Shown: positions 46,300 to 56,502 of the stretch, in pieces
How positions within the stretch are numbered: position 1 is the stretch's first letter
Layout: each line of letters starts with the position of its first letter
Assembly (NCBI GenBank): GCA_022649665.1
Contig: JALCOL010000008.1
Location: 37,008-101,007 of the forward strand
From: Enterococcaceae bacterium
GTDB lineage: Bacteria > Bacillota > Bacilli > Lactobacillales > Enterococcaceae
Direction of reading: 5' to 3'
Length of the DNA: 64,000 bases
Translations under genes and position numbers: made by a program
The notes under the pieces: model-generated
Told to the model about the DNA's origin: nothing
What the model saw: only the letters and a program-made list of their open reading frames with translations
Database searches by the model: none

Positions 46300-47608
46300 T
46301 TTTTTCTCCTTCCAGTAAAGCGGCTCGAATTTCAGAAATGAAATAAAGCGACCCGGTGAAAAGGATCAAATCGTCCGTTTCATTCAGATTGGCTAAGGCA
46401 TCCGCCAAGCCTTCCTGCCAAGCCGAAACGACTTGGATCTTCCCGCCGCTGAAGGCCGCTAGCTGCGCCTCGGAACGCGCACGCGGGTATTCAAACGGCG
46501 TCAAGTAGATTTTCACCCCAGGAAGTTTGGCGAGCGGCGCAAGGATCGCAGTCAGGTCTTTCGTTGCCAAACTTCCGATGATCAAAAAGAGCTGGCGGCC
46601 TGAAAACTCTTTGCGAAGATTTTCTGCCAACCGCTGAGCAGCCGGCGCATTATGCGCACCATCCAGCATGATCAAAGGCTCCGTCGAAATGATCTCCATC
46701 CGACCTGGCCAGCGCGTCTTGTCCAACCCTTTTTTTATGTCATTTCGCGTGATCGAAAGGCCGAGCTTCTCAGCAAACAGTCGTGCAGCTTCGAGTGCAA
46801 CCGCGGCATTTTCGACTTGGTGTTTGCCGATCAGCGGTGTTCGGAGATGCGGCCAGCGCACCGTTCTATCACTGAATGAAAAATTTTCAAACAATTCGCC
46901 GTCTAAAATCCCGCTGTCCGCGAAAAAATCACGCCCCAATTCATAGAGCGGTGCTTCTGCTTTTTTAGCCGTCTCCGCTACTATGGTCTGCGCCGCTTCC
47001 GGCAGTTTACCGGTAACAATCGGGATCCCGCTTTTGATGATCCCCGCTTTTTGTGCGGCGATCTTTGCAAGCGTATCGCCTAAAAGATCCATATGATCCA
47101 TCCCGATCGTTGTGATCACACTCACTAGCGGCGTAAGGACATTCGTACTGTCTAAAAGCCCGCCGATCCCGACTTCAATGACAGCTGCATCGACGTTGAT
47201 CCGCGCAAAATAATCGAAAGCAGCAGCTGTCAAGATCTCAAACTCAGTGATCTCTGAAAGTTCCGGCTGCTGATCGAGCGCTTCTACGAACGGCTGGACA
47301 CGCTTCAATTCTTCCAGCAGATCAGCATCTGTGATCGGCTGCGAGTCGACTGCGATCCGTTCATTAAATGTTTCGATGAAAGGCGAAGTAAAACTCCCGA
47401 CTGTCAAGCCTGTTTCCGCTAAAATATTTCGCAGATACGCCGTCACCGAGCCTTTGCCGTTTGTTCCCGCCACGTGGATCGCGCGCAAGCGGCGTTCCGG
47501 ATTCCCAAGCATCGCTAAAAGCCGCATGACGCGGATCAGTCCCGGCCGGCCATTGAAATTCCGCCGCTGATGCAGCCACGCGACCGCTTCTTCAACTGTT
47601 TCAAACAC
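46289..47608 (-). CDS. folC: Bifunctional folylpolyglutamate/dihydrofolate synthase
   Basis: Adds glutamate to folates. 439 residues of the Mur-ligase fold: ATP loop GTNGKGSVTAYL, central domain, and the C-terminal domain with DGAHNAPA. GTG start, 9 bases after AAGGAG. It follows valS after a 62-base gap containing a hairpin. Confidence 0.95.
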   Translation of the reverse strand: MFETVEEAVAWLHQRRNFNGRPGLIRVMRLLAMLGNPERRLRAIHVAGTNGKGSVTAYLRNILAETGLTVGSFTSPFIETFNERIAVDSQPITDADLLEELKRVQPFVEALDQQPELSEITEFEILTAAAFDYFARINVDAAVIEVGIGGLLDSTNVLTPLVSVITTIGMDHMDLLGDTLAKIAAQKAGIIKSGIPIVTGKLPEAAQTIVAETAKKAEAPLYELGRDFFADSGILDGELFENFSFSDRTVRWPHLRTPLIGKHQVENAAVALEAARLFAEKLGLSITRNDIKKGLDKTRWPGRMEIISTEPLIMLDGAHNAPAAQRLAENLRKEFSGRQLFLIIGSLATKDLTAILAPLAKLPGVKIYLTPFEYPRARSEAQLAAFSGGKIQVVSAWQEGLADALANLNETDDLILFTGSLYFISEIRAALLEGEKNEI

Positions 47609-47630
47609 TTCTCAATCGCTCCTTTGCAAA

Positions 47631-47664
47631 GAGAGACCGCGGCAAAAATTTGCCATGGTCTCTC
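47631..47664 (-). terminator. Hairpin between valS and folC
   Basis: Stem GAGAGACC-rtGGCAAA with its complement (GAGAGACCGCGGCAAA / TTTGCCATGGTCTCTC, two mismatches), followed on the minus strand by TTTGC. Perhaps an attenuating terminator that lowers folC relative to valS. Confidence 0.55.
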
Positions 47665-47670
47665 GCCGCT

Positions 47671-50310
47671 CTATTCGATCGTCCGCAAAGTTTCGATGCG
47701 TTCGGCGACCGCTTTTTGTTTCGTTACATAATCAGTTTCTTTTGCGCGTTCTTCTGCGACGACTTTTTCCGGGGCATTTTCCACAAAACGCTGATTAGCC
47801 AGTTTGCCTTGGACTCGTTTGACTTCACTGTCCCATTTTTGCAGTTCTTTTTCAAGCCGCGCGATTTCTTCTTTGATGTCGATCAAGCCGGCCAGCGGCA
47901 GATAGATCGCAGCTCCTTTGATTACGGCACTCATTGCCAAGTCTGGTGCTTCGATCGTGGTATTGATCCGAAGCTCTTCAGGATTAGTGAAACGTTCGAT
48001 ATATTCAACATTATCCAGTAAGAATTTTTCGATCGTTTTGTCTTTTGGTTCAATAAAGAGCGTGATCGGCTTGGAAAGCGGGGTATTGACTTCAGCACGG
48101 ATATTGCGGACCGCGCGGATCAGTTCCATCAAAACTTCCATCCCGCGGGCTGAAGCCGTATCTGACAATGCGGGACGCGCGACCGGCCAAGAAGCCGTCA
48201 CCAGCGAGATTCCTTCGTGCGGCAGTTGCGCCCAAATCTTTTCGGTGACAAACGGCATGATTGGATGCAAAAGACGCAGAATATTGTCAAGCACATCTAC
48301 TAAGACGCTCCGTGTGGTCAATTTTGCGGCATCGTCATCGCCGTACAATACTTCTTTACTCATTTCGATATACCAGTCGCAGAAATCATCCCAAATAAAA
48401 TTATACAAATAACGGCCGGCTTCGCCAAACTCAAAACGATCGAAGAGATCAGTTACTTTTTCGATCGTTTCATTCAGGCGCGTCAAGATCCAGCGGTCAG
48501 CAACATTCTTTTCACCGGTCAGATCGATATCTTTTGCCGTCAACTCTTCCGTGTTCATCAAGACGAAGCGCGAAGCATTCCAGATCTTGTTGATAAAGTT
48601 CCAAGCCGCATCCATTTTTTCATAACTGAAGCGCGTATCTTGTCCGGGCGCCGAGCCGTTTGATAAGAACCAGCGCAGCGCATCAGCGCCGTATTTGTCG
48701 ATGACTTCCATCGGATCGATCCCGTTGCCGAGCGACTTGCTCATCTTGCGTCCCTGTTCATCGCGGATCAGACCATGGATCAAAACATTTTGAAATGGAC
48801 GTTCGCCAGTAAATTCCAAACTTTGGAAGATCATCCGGCTGACCCAGAAGAAAATAATGTCATAACCGGTGACCAGTGTATTTGTCGGGAAGTAGCGCTT
48901 GTAATCAGGTGAATCAGTATCCGGCCAGCCCATCGTTGAAAATGGCCACAAAGCCGAAGAAAACCAAGTATCCAGCACATCAGGATCCTGTTCCCAATTT
49001 TCCGGATCACGCGGCGCTTCCATACCGACATAGATCTCACCGGTCTTTTTATGATACCAGGCCGGGATCTGGTGCCCCCACCAAAGCTGACGTGAGATCA
49101 CCCAGTCGTGAACATTTTCCATCCAATGCAGGAAGGTTTGATTGAAGCGCGGCGGGATGAACTCGACGGCGTCAGCAGTTGCTTGATTGTCGATTGCACG
49201 CTGCGCCAATGGCTTCATTTTTACGAACCATTGCGTGGAAAGGCGCGGCTCGACCATCACACCGGTCCGCTCCGAGTGGCCGACGCTGTGTGTGATTTTT
49301 TCGATCTTAGTCAAAACGCCGGCTTCTTGCAAATCATGAACGATCGCTTTGCGCGCCGCGAAACGATCCAGTCCCGCGTATTTCCCGGCTTTTTCATTCA
49401 TCGTTGCGTCCGGGTTCATGACATTGATGCGCGGCAAGTTATGGCGGTTGCCGACTTCAAAGTCATTCGGATCATGCGCCGGTGTGATCTTAACGACGCC
49501 AGTCCCAAATTCCATATCAGCGTGTTCGTCGCCGATGATCGGGATCGGTTTGTTGACGATCGGCAGGATCACATTTTTGCCGATCAAATGCTGGTAGCGT
49601 TTGTCCTTCGGGTTGACTGCCACGGCTGTATCACCAAGCATCGTTTCCGGACGCGTCGTCGCCAACTCCAAATAACCCGATCCGTCTTCCAGCGGATAGT
49701 TCATATGATAGAATGCTCCGTCGACATCTTTATGCACGACTTCAATGTCCGAAAGCGCCGTTTGGGCCTGCGGATCCCAATTGATGATATATTCGCCCCG
49801 GTAGATCAAGCCCTTCTCATATAAACGAACAAAAACGGTGCGGACGGCTTTGTTCAATCCTTCGTCCAAAGTGAAGCGTTCGCGTGAATAATCAACAGAG
49901 ATCCCGAGTTTCGCCCATTGTTCACGGATATGGTTGGCATATTCTTCTTTCCATTCCCAGACTTTTTCAACGAAACGCTCGCGTCCCAAGTCATAGCGCG
50001 AAATATTTTCTTTTGCCAATTTTTCTTCCACTTTCGCTTGGGTAGCGATCCCGGCATGGTCCATCCCCGGCAGCCAAAGCGTGTCATACCCTTGCATTCT
50101 TTTTTGGCGGATGATGATATCTTGCAGCGTCGTGTCCCACGCATGCCCTAAATGCAGCTTGCCGGTCACATTCGGCGGCGGGATCACGATCGAATATGGT
50201 TTGGCCTTTTTGTCGCCGCTTGGTTTGAATAATTCTTTCTCCAGCCAAAAGTCATAACAGCCTTCTTCGACTTCTTGCGGATTGTATTTTGCTGAAATGT
50301 TTTTTGCCAC
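47671..50310 (-). CDS. valS: Valyl-tRNA synthetase
   Basis: Class I synthetase of 879 residues. HIGH-type motif HLGH in [16 protein letters not shown], editing domain in the middle, KMSKS in [11 protein letters not shown], anticodon-binding helices, and a C-terminal coiled coil ([16 protein letters not shown]). GTG start ([11 protein letters not shown]) after AAGGAAG. Controlled by a T-box leader. Confidence 0.97.
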   Translation of the reverse strand: MAKNISAKYNPQEVEEGCYDFWLEKELFKPSGDKKAKPYSIVIPPPNVTGKLHLGHAWDTTLQDIIIRQKRMQGYDTLWLPGMDHAGIATQAKVEEKLAKENISRYDLGRERFVEKVWEWKEEYANHIREQWAKLGISVDYSRERFTLDEGLNKAVRTVFVRLYEKGLIYRGEYIINWDPQAQTALSDIEVVHKDVDGAFYHMNYPLEDGSGYLELATTRPETMLGDTAVAVNPKDKRYQHLIGKNVILPIVNKPIPIIGDEHADMEFGTGVVKITPAHDPNDFEVGNRHNLPRINVMNPDATMNEKAGKYAGLDRFAARKAIVHDLQEAGVLTKIEKITHSVGHSERTGVMVEPRLSTQWFVKMKPLAQRAIDNQATADAVEFIPPRFNQTFLHWMENVHDWVISRQLWWGHQIPAWYHKKTGEIYVGMEAPRDPENWEQDPDVLDTWFSSALWPFSTMGWPDTDSPDYKRYFPTNTLVTGYDIIFFWVSRMIFQSLEFTGERPFQNVLIHGLIRDEQGRKMSKSLGNGIDPMEVIDKYGADALRWFLSNGSAPGQDTRFSYEKMDAAWNFINKIWNASRFVLMNTEELTAKDIDLTGEKNVADRWILTRLNETIEKVTDLFDRFEFGEAGRYLYNFIWDDFCDWYIEMSKEVLYGDDDAAKLTTRSVLVDVLDNILRLLHPIMPFVTEKIWAQLPHEGISLVTASWPVARPALSDTASARGMEVLMELIRAVRNIRAEVNTPLSKPITLFIEPKDKTIEKFLLDNVEYIERFTNPEELRINTTIEAPDLAMSAVIKGAAIYLPLAGLIDIKEEIARLEKELQKWDSEVKRVQGKLANQRFVENAPEKVVAEERAKETDYVTKQKAVAERIETLRTIE

Positions 50311-50335
50311 TGCTGATTCTTCCTTTCTTTTTCCA

Positions 50336-50568
50336 TTAAAAAAAGCGTTCTAGACAAATTGTCTAGGACGCTTTTGCGCGGTACCACCTAAATTGCAGCA
50401 ACGTGCTGCCTCTCGAGCACCTTAACGCGGTGAACGTGCTTTTCTACTGGATCAAATCGTTCAAAAAGCGGACTCGCAAGCTACTTTCAATCATTTCTTC
50501 GAAAGGCTTGCACCGGCCGCCTTCTCGCTAACACAAAGAAATCATTTACTACTCTTGGTCATTGTCTC
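50336..50568 (-). promoter_or_regulatory. T-box riboswitch of valS (specifier GTA, Val)
   Basis: Minus strand: stem I with AGCGAGAAGG and a CGGTGCAAGCC apical part, specifier GTA at 50482-50484 (context GTA-G-CTT), T-box core TTAGGTGGTACCGCG (50377-50391), and a terminator with stem AAAAGCGTCCTAGACAA / TTGTCTAGAACGCTTTT (50341-50375). Induces valS when uncharged tRNA-Val is present. Confidence 0.95.
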
Positions 50569-50574
50569 CGTCAT

Positions 50575-50602
50575 TGTATATGATAAATCAGGATTTTGTC
50601 AA
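50575..50602 (-). promoter_or_regulatory. Promoter of valS, overlapping the end of rex
   Basis: Minus strand -35 TTGACA (50597-50602), 16-base spacer, -10 TATACA (50575-50580). The -35 lies within the last codons of rex. Confidence 0.65.
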
Positions 50603-51268
50603 TTGCGAAGCGGCACCGTTCACCTTATTGATGTAATTGTCATTATAATAGATCAGTGTCAAAAGTTCAGTCGTCAAGTCGAGATATTGAACGACAACAT
50701 TTGCCGGAACATTGACCGGATTCGGCGCAAAATTCAAGATCGCCGTGACCCCGGCCTTCACCAGCTGATCGATCGCCGCTTGCGAATGTTCGCTCGGGAC
50801 AGTGGAGATCGCCACTGTACAATTATTGTCTGCGATCTGGCGGTCCAAATCCGCCATCGAGCAGATCTTTAACCCGGCGATCTCAGTCCCGATGATTTTC
50901 GGGTCGTTATCGAATGCGCACACGATATTTACATTTTCATTTCTTCTAAAATTATTGTATAACAAAGCTTTCCCAAGGTTGCCGCAGCCGACCAGTGCGA
51001 TGCGTTTTTCTTCCCACGAATGCAGGATCTGGCTGAACACCTCGATCAAATAGCTGACTTCATAGCCGTAGCCGCTGCGTCCCAATTCGCCCAAATGCGA
51101 GAAATCGCGACGGATCGTCGCCGAAGGAATTTGCGTCAGTTCGCTGAATTCACGTGACTTGATTCGATGCACCCCGGACTTGTCCAGCATCTTCAAATAC
51201 CGCAGATAAACCGGCAAACGCTTTGAAGTTGCTTTCGGGATTTTTTTATTATATCGATTGGCTTCCAT
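50588..51268 (-). CDS. rex: Redox-sensing repressor Rex
   Basis: 226 residues: N-terminal winged helix (SREFSELTQIPSATIRRDF) and a Rossmann domain sensing NADH/NAD (ALVGCGNLGKALLYN). Represses fermentation and redox genes at low NADH. A Rex-like operator (51335-51352) in front of the gene suggests autoregulation. It lies between thiI and valS. Confidence 0.95.
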   Translation of the reverse strand: MEANRYNKKIPKATSKRLPVYLRYLKMLDKSGVHRIKSREFSELTQIPSATIRRDFSHLGELGRSGYGYEVSYLIEVFSQILHSWEEKRIALVGCGNLGKALLYNNFRRNENVNIVCAFDNDPKIIGTEIAGLKICSMADLDRQIADNNCTVAISTVPSEHSQAAIDQLVKAGVTAILNFAPNPVNVPANVVVQYLDLTTELLTLIYYNDNYINKVNGAASQLTKS

Positions 51269-51334
51269 GTCGATGCCTCTTTCACTTCAAGGATACAATC
51301 AGTGTATCACGCGAAAAAAAACATTTCGACGAAT

Positions 51335-51352
51335 TTGTGAAAAGATGTACAA
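51335..51352. promoter_or_regulatory. Probable Rex operator
   Basis: TTGTGAA-AAGA-TGTACAA, against the Rex consensus TTGTGAA-N4-TTCACAA: first half perfect, second half 5 of 7. It sits 66 bases before rex, fitting autorepression. Confidence 0.65.
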
Positions 51353-51378
51353 ATTTAACAAGTCTTTTGCCAGCTGTT

Positions 51379-52599
51379 CTATAATAGGTCTTCGAACTCT
51401 TCTTGCGCCCCGGCTTGATCCTTTTCGCCGAATCGGCTGATCTCGCTGACTTTGATTCCGGCAACCGCTCGCGCGACCAGCTCATCGACTGCCAAACGCA
51501 TTTCATATTTTTCAGCTTTTTCCAATTTCGGCTTCGTTTTTGGCTGCGTCGGTGCAAAGATCGTACAGCAATCTTCAAAAGGCTGGATCGAAAGTTCGAA
51601 AGTATCGATCTTTTGAGCGATTTCAATGATCTCGCTTTTATCCATCGTTACGACCGGCCGGATCACCGGCGTCGTCGTCACGGCATTGATCGCGATCATC
51701 GACGGCAGTGTTTGTGAAGCGACTTGTCCGAGCGACTCGCCGTTAATGATCGCCAGTCCGTGGCGGATTTTTCGGATTTCTTCAGTGATCCGCATCATCA
51801 TGCGGCGCGTGATCGTCATCAAATAACCTTCCGGGATCTCTTGTTTGATCGCTTCTTGGATCTCAGAAAACGGTACTTCGATAAATTGGATGCTGCCGAC
51901 ATACGGCGCGAGTTTAGCTGTTAGATCTTTCGCTTTTTGGAGCGCTTGCGGCGCCGTGTAAGGGGGCGAAGCAAAATGAACAGCTTCGATCTCGACACCG
52001 CGCTTCATTGCCAAATAGCCGGCAACTGGCGAGTCGATCCCGCCGGAAAGCATCAGCATGCCGCGCCCGGAAGAGCCGACCGGCAAACCGCCTGCCCCGG
52101 GAAGCGTTTCGTAAGAAAGATAAGCCGCATCGCTTCTGATCTCGACGCGCAGCAGGATCGTCGGCTTCTTCATTTTGACTTCAAGTGTTGGGTACGCATC
52201 TAAAATCGCCCCGCCCATTTCCATATTCATCCGGTTCGTATCCCAGACGAAATGATGATCGCTGCGTTTCGTATTGACTTTGAACGTCTGCGCGGTGTCT
52301 GCCGCCGGCGCCAAGAGTGCGACTCCAGCTGCAAGGATCTTTTGCGGATCTTTTTCGATTTTGAGAACCGGCGAATACGTCTGGATCCCGAAAATATCTT
52401 TCAAGTGCGCCATCACTTCATGCGCCGGAGCACCGTTCAAATATAAATGCATCCGGTCATGCTCGCCATGCACTTTGACTTCTGGAAACTCTTCCAGTGC
52501 TTTTTTGACATTGCGCGCAAGTCGGCTGATAAATGAGCGTTTGTTTTTTCCTTTGGTCGAAAGCTCGCCATAGCGAACCATGATTTCTGCATACTCCAT
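51379..52599 (-). CDS. thiI: tRNA 4-thiouridine synthase ThiI
   Basis: 406 residues: N-terminal ferredoxin-like and THUMP domains, then the PP-loop ATPase motif [17 protein letters not shown]. No rhodanese domain, as usual in Firmicutes, with a Cys pair in EDCCTIF. Uses sulfur from the neighbouring cysteine desulfurase, from which it is separated by 12 bases. ATG after AAAGGGAG. Confidence 0.96.
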   Translation of the reverse strand: MEYAEIMVRYGELSTKGKNKRSFISRLARNVKKALEEFPEVKVHGEHDRMHLYLNGAPAHEVMAHLKDIFGIQTYSPVLKIEKDPQKILAAGVALLAPAADTAQTFKVNTKRSDHHFVWDTNRMNMEMGGAILDAYPTLEVKMKKPTILLRVEIRSDAAYLSYETLPGAGGLPVGSSGRGMLMLSGGIDSPVAGYLAMKRGVEIEAVHFASPPYTAPQALQKAKDLTAKLAPYVGSIQFIEVPFSEIQEAIKQEIPEGYLMTITRRMMMRITEEIRKIRHGLAIINGESLGQVASQTLPSMIAINAVTTTPVIRPVVTMDKSEIIEIAQKIDTFELSIQPFEDCCTIFAPTQPKTKPKLEKAEKYEMRLAVDELVARAVAGIKVSEISRFGEKDQAGAQEEFEDLL

Positions 52600-52611
52600 A
52601 ATTTTCTCCCT

Positions 52612-53757
52612 TTAATTGATCTTCTCAAACTTTTTATACAGCTGATTGAACAAAAGCAGAAACTGCTCGGCCTCAGCCATCGTATTATGTTCATCCAAGC
52701 TGATCCGGACCGCACTTGCGGCCTCTTCATGCGGAACGCCCATCGCAACGAGTGTCGTCGCTTCTTCCGGTGCACGCGATGAGCAAGCGCTCGTTGTCGA
52801 CAAAAAGAGTTCTTTTTCTTCAAACGCATGGACCAGCACTTCGCCGCGCACGCCGCGCACACCAAAGCAAAAAATATGCGGCGCACAGCTCGTACCGCTC
52901 ATTGAAAAAACACGCACTTTTGGAAATTGCGCCAGCGCTTCCGCCAAATAATCGCGGATCCGGCAGATGTGTTCCGCCTTCAGTGCTGGATCGGTCATCG
53001 TCAGTCGAACCGCTTTAGCCATCGCCGCGATTCCCGGAACATTTTCAGTTCCGCCGCGCTGGCCGTTTTCCTGCCCACCGCCGTTGATCAGCGGCATCAA
53101 CGTCCGGCCTTTTTTCCAGTACAGCATCCCGACGCCTTTCGGTCCGTGAAATTTATGCGCCGAGAAACAGGCAAAATCGACGCGCGGCGTCAGCCATTCC
53201 TCAAGCGGAACTTTGCCGAGTGCTTGCACAGCATCGACGTGAAAGTGGATCTTCGGATATTTCTCCAGCACTGCACTGATTTCTTGGATCGGCTCGACAC
53301 GCCCAACTTCATTGTTGACTGCCATTACAGAAACGAGGATCGTTTCCGGCCGCAGCCTTTTCTCCAACTCTTCGACTCGTACAGCTCCGCTCGCATCGAC
53401 CGGCAGATATTCGACTTCAAAACCGAGGCGCGCCAATTCTTTCGCGGTATTTTTCACCGCGGCATGCTCGACCGCCGAGATCAGCAGATGGTTGCCGAAA
53501 TCCCGCTTTTCCCAAGCCGTTCCTTTCAGCACCCAGTTATCGCCTTCCGTCCCGCCGCTCGTAAAATAGATCTCTTGCGACTTGACACCGAGTGCTTCGG
53601 CGATCTGTTTGCGGGATTCGATCAAAAGCCGTGCTGCTTGCGAGCCCAAACGATGCAGACTGCTTGGATTGCCTAAGATGCGGCGGCTCGTTTTTATGTA
53701 TGTATCCAAGACTCCTGGATCGATCGATGTCGTAGCGCTATTATCAAAATAAATCAT
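52612..53757 (-). CDS. nifS: Cysteine desulfurase (NifS/IscS-like)
   Basis: PLP enzyme of 381 residues that mobilises sulfur from cysteine. PLP-Lys in SAHKFHGPKGVG, catalytic-loop Cys in TTSACSSRAPEE. Placed directly before thiI, so its main partner is probably ThiI (tRNA 4-thiouridine). Start at MIYFDNSATT after GTGAGGG. Confidence 0.95.
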   Translation of the reverse strand: MIYFDNSATTSIDPGVLDTYIKTSRRILGNPSSLHRLGSQAARLLIESRKQIAEALGVKSQEIYFTSGGTEGDNWVLKGTAWEKRDFGNHLLISAVEHAAVKNTAKELARLGFEVEYLPVDASGAVRVEELEKRLRPETILVSVMAVNNEVGRVEPIQEISAVLEKYPKIHFHVDAVQALGKVPLEEWLTPRVDFACFSAHKFHGPKGVGMLYWKKGRTLMPLINGGGQENGQRGGTENVPGIAAMAKAVRLTMTDPALKAEHICRIRDYLAEALAQFPKVRVFSMSGTSCAPHIFCFGVRGVRGEVLVHAFEEKELFLSTTSACSSRAPEEATTLVAMGVPHEEAASAVRISLDEHNTMAEAEQFLLLFNQLYKKFEKIN

Positions 53758-53829
53758 TTTATTTTCCCTCACTTTTCCACAACTCTTCTATTATCTATCG
53801 AAACGATCCTGCGGTCAAGACGGACAAAA

Positions 53830-53870
53830 GGAAAGGCGATCAAACCGCTTTCGGGTTCGATCACCTTTCC
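53830..53870 (-). terminator. Terminator after ezrA
   Basis: Stem GGAAAGGTGATCGAACC / GGTTTGATCGCCTTTCC (two mismatches) with a 7-base loop, then TTTTGT on the minus strand. Confidence 0.88.
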
Positions 53871-53893
53871 TGCTGTTCGCTGTTGCATGAAAA

Positions 53894-55630
53894 TCAAAAA
53901 TCAAGACTTTCGCGATTTTCATAATAAAACTTTTCAATGCGCGCGGTCGCGCCCGGCTCAACTTTGTCCAAGGCCGACTTGATCGTGGAGAGCGCCTCTT
54001 CATAACGAAACTGCTTTTCAAAAAGAAACAGACTGTGTTCGATCGCCTCTTTGATCTCTTCATGTGTATGGCGGTAGCGGTTTGCATACTGCAGCATTTG
54101 TTCCGTCAAGTTCGCGGCATCCACCATTTGGATCGTTTTCGCAGTAACGAGTTCGATATCCGCTTTGCACAGATCAACCAGTTCATTCACATTGTCCATA
54201 TTGACGCGGATCTTCTTCAGCTCATGGTCGAGCGCCTCAACGCGGTCGGTTGCCACGAAGAAATAATCCAAATACCCTTCCGTGAGTCCCGGCAGACGCC
54301 ATTTGTCCACATGACGCTTGATGCTGCGCAATTTAAATTCGAAGCGTTCGCACTGCTGGTTGGCCTCTTCTTCCCCGCTCGTCATATCCTTCATTGAGCG
54401 GTCGATCTCGACTTGATGCGTCTCGATCTCTTCCAGTGTCGCGATCATATCTTTATAACGCGCTTCAATCTCAGAGTACGGCATATCTTGACTTTTTAAG
54501 CGTTCGTTCAAATGGTCATTTTGGCGGGAAAGCCCCTCCAGCTGGGTTTGAAAGCCGCGGGCATCACCCAGCTCATTGTGATTGAGCACATAGCTTTGCG
54601 AAATATGATCCAGCTCGATCATCAGCTGGCGATTGTTTTTTGTCGCGTGATTCAGAAAGTCTGCCAGCTGTTCGCGATGATTCATCACATAATTGCGCGC
54701 CGCATACTCTTTTTCCAAGCGGTCATACATTTGATCGATCCGCTTAGCGATCTCGCGGTTCTCATCAACGACATCATTCAGCTGAAGCTTCGCCAAGTCA
54801 TCGCTTGCAAGCGACGTGCCGTGGCGGATCTGATCGATCTTTTGCGGAAAATCCTGCTGCGGGAAGACGTAATATTCTTTTGTCATCTTCTCATAGGAAT
54901 CATGCAGCTCGTCCAGCTGACCCGGAAAAACTTGTGAGAGTTCATGATAGAGCGGTGCGATCTGCTCTGTCATGTTGGTCAGCTTTTCAGTTTCGTTTTG
55001 TGCCTCTGTCAGCACTTTTTGCGCCTCCAGCGGATCGCCGGTCGAATTAAGTTCGTGAAAACGCTGGAACAGCCGGCCGGTCTCGCCGATCTGCTTTTGG
55101 AGTTCAGGGAGTGCCGGTCCATATTGTTTGCCGGCATCTTCGGCTTTTGCTTTTAATTTGTCAAAGCTTTTCAGCGTTTCACTGATTTCCTGGCTGTTTT
55201 TATCTTCCAGCTGATCGAGGGATTGAAGGCTGCCCTGCAGTTCTTTTTCATTTTTTTCCATTTCATCCAAATATTCACTGGTCGTCTTCAGACCATTTTG
55301 AACTTTTTTAAAATGAAAAGATTCATTATTGCTCTCGATCTGCAAAAGCTCATTTTCAAGCTCGGGCAGACGGGTTTTGATCAGATCATCCCATTTTTCT
55401 TGGAAAGTATCGAGTGTTTCCAAACTTTGACCGAAGAGCTGGCGCTCGCGCAACCCTTCAAAATGCTGGATCACCGGGGAATGAACAAGGGCTTCTTTGC
55501 GCTTTTCCAGTGCATCCAGCTGATCTTGATTTTTTTTCTTCAAAAAATAAGTTGCTAAATAAACAGCGGTCGCCGCTAAGATAATAATGATAAAAATTAA
55601 AATAACCCCATTGCTATTCATCCACTTCAC
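53894..55630 (-). CDS. ezrA: Septation ring formation regulator EzrA
   Basis: 578 residues: one N-terminal membrane anchor (about 8-28, GVILIFIIIILAATAVYLA) followed by long coiled-coil/spectrin-like repeats, the EzrA layout. Inhibits misplaced FtsZ rings and scaffolds division. Possible starts are a GTG (55630) and an ATG three codons later. Upstream of nifS-thiI as in related genera. Confidence 0.94.
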   Translation of the reverse strand: MKWMNSNGVILIFIIIILAATAVYLATYFLKKKNQDQLDALEKRKEALVHSPVIQHFEGLRERQLFGQSLETLDTFQEKWDDLIKTRLPELENELLQIESNNESFHFKKVQNGLKTTSEYLDEMEKNEKELQGSLQSLDQLEDKNSQEISETLKSFDKLKAKAEDAGKQYGPALPELQKQIGETGRLFQRFHELNSTGDPLEAQKVLTEAQNETEKLTNMTEQIAPLYHELSQVFPGQLDELHDSYEKMTKEYYVFPQQDFPQKIDQIRHGTSLASDDLAKLQLNDVVDENREIAKRIDQMYDRLEKEYAARNYVMNHREQLADFLNHATKNNRQLMIELDHISQSYVLNHNELGDARGFQTQLEGLSRQNDHLNERLKSQDMPYSEIEARYKDMIATLEEIETHQVEIDRSMKDMTSGEEEANQQCERFEFKLRSIKRHVDKWRLPGLTEGYLDYFFVATDRVEALDHELKKIRVNMDNVNELVDLCKADIELVTAKTIQMVDAANLTEQMLQYANRYRHTHEEIKEAIEHSLFLFEKQFRYEEALSTIKSALDKVEPGATARIEKFYYENRESLDF

Positions 55631-55696
55631 TCTTTCTCATTTGTGATTGATCAAAACTGTGTACGGTTTTATATTTTTCGCTGTTTCTCAACTGCA

Positions 55697-55716
55697 CTGT
55701 GTAAATTATAACACAG
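55697..55716 (-). promoter_or_regulatory. ezrA promoter -10 inside an inverted repeat
   Basis: TATAAT (55705-55710, minus strand) lies within CTGTGT-N8-ACACAG. The -35 is poor. The symmetrical arms could be an operator. Confidence 0.4.
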
Positions 55717-55737
55717 CGAAGAAATTCTATCATTACT

Positions 55738-56388
55738 TTATTTCGCCGCATCCCGCTTTTTTCCCAGCAGCACGGGGACTTCTGACCAATTTTCAAAAAT
55801 ATATTTTGCTTGCTGCTGATCGAATCTCGGATCTCTTTTCGCCCATACTTCGATTCCTGCCGACCTCGCACTTTGGATCCCGACCGGCGAATCTTCGATG
55901 ACGACCGCTTCCTTTGGCAAAAGCGCCAGCTTTGCGAGAGCTCGCTGATAGATCAGCGGACTCGGCTTGGTTTCCGCAACTTCTTCCCCGCTGACGACTG
56001 CATCAAAAAAATCTTTCGGGACTTCTAAAGCCTTGATCAACCGCTGGATCTCAAGCGTCATCGAAGATGAGGCGATCGCAAGCTTCAAGCCGCGTGCTTT
56101 CAGCTGTATCAAGGCCGGGACGACTCCCGGCATCAGCCGCTTTTTAAAATCGATCGGGTGCAGCCGTTTATATTCATCATATCCCGCTTGAACTTTTGCA
56201 TAGTCTTCTGCCGGAAGCTGCGGAAAGACTTTTGGCAGCACTTGCGGCAGCGTCCAGCCGATGAACAGTTCCGGATCATAATCAGTCGGCAGCCCGATGC
56301 TTTTGAAATAACGATTGCGCCGCTCGAAATATCCCGGTTCGCTATTGACCAGAACACCATCCATATCGAAGATCATTCCTTTGATCAT
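55738..56388 (-). CDS. HAD-family phosphatase (beta-phosphoglucomutase-like)
   Basis: 216 residues: DMDGVLVNSEP nucleophile motif, ASSSMTLE, Lys in AETKPSPLIY, and the acidic motif VIEDSPVGIQSARSAG. Start fixed at MIKGMIFDMDG after AAAGGGG; the longer open frame upstream is antisense to aspartokinase and its promoter. Second HAD-I protein in the window; substrate unknown. Confidence 0.88.
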   Translation of the reverse strand: MIKGMIFDMDGVLVNSEPGYFERRNRYFKSIGLPTDYDPELFIGWTLPQVLPKVFPQLPAEDYAKVQAGYDEYKRLHPIDFKKRLMPGVVPALIQLKARGLKLAIASSSMTLEIQRLIKALEVPKDFFDAVVSGEEVAETKPSPLIYQRALAKLALLPKEAVVIEDSPVGIQSARSAGIEVWAKRDPRFDQQQAKYIFENWSEVPVLLGKKRDAAK

Positions 56389-56403
56389 TGATAAACCCCT
56401 TTC

Positions 56404-56456
56404 ATTCTCGAAACAAACGAGAATCGATTGATTTTTTCGGCCATATTCGTTATGAT
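56404..56456 (+). promoter_or_regulatory. Aspartokinase promoter preceded by inverted repeat
   Basis: -35 TTGATT (56428-56433), 17-base spacer, -10 TATGAT (56451-56456). Just upstream is a perfect 7-base inverted repeat ATTCTCG-N7-CGAGAAT (56404-56424) between the divergent HAD and aspartokinase genes, perhaps an operator. No lysine riboswitch is visible in the leader of about 40 bases. Confidence 0.6.
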
Positions 56457-56502
56457 AATAAAAATATCGAGAAATTTTTATGAGAAAATAGGAGTGATTT
56501 AT

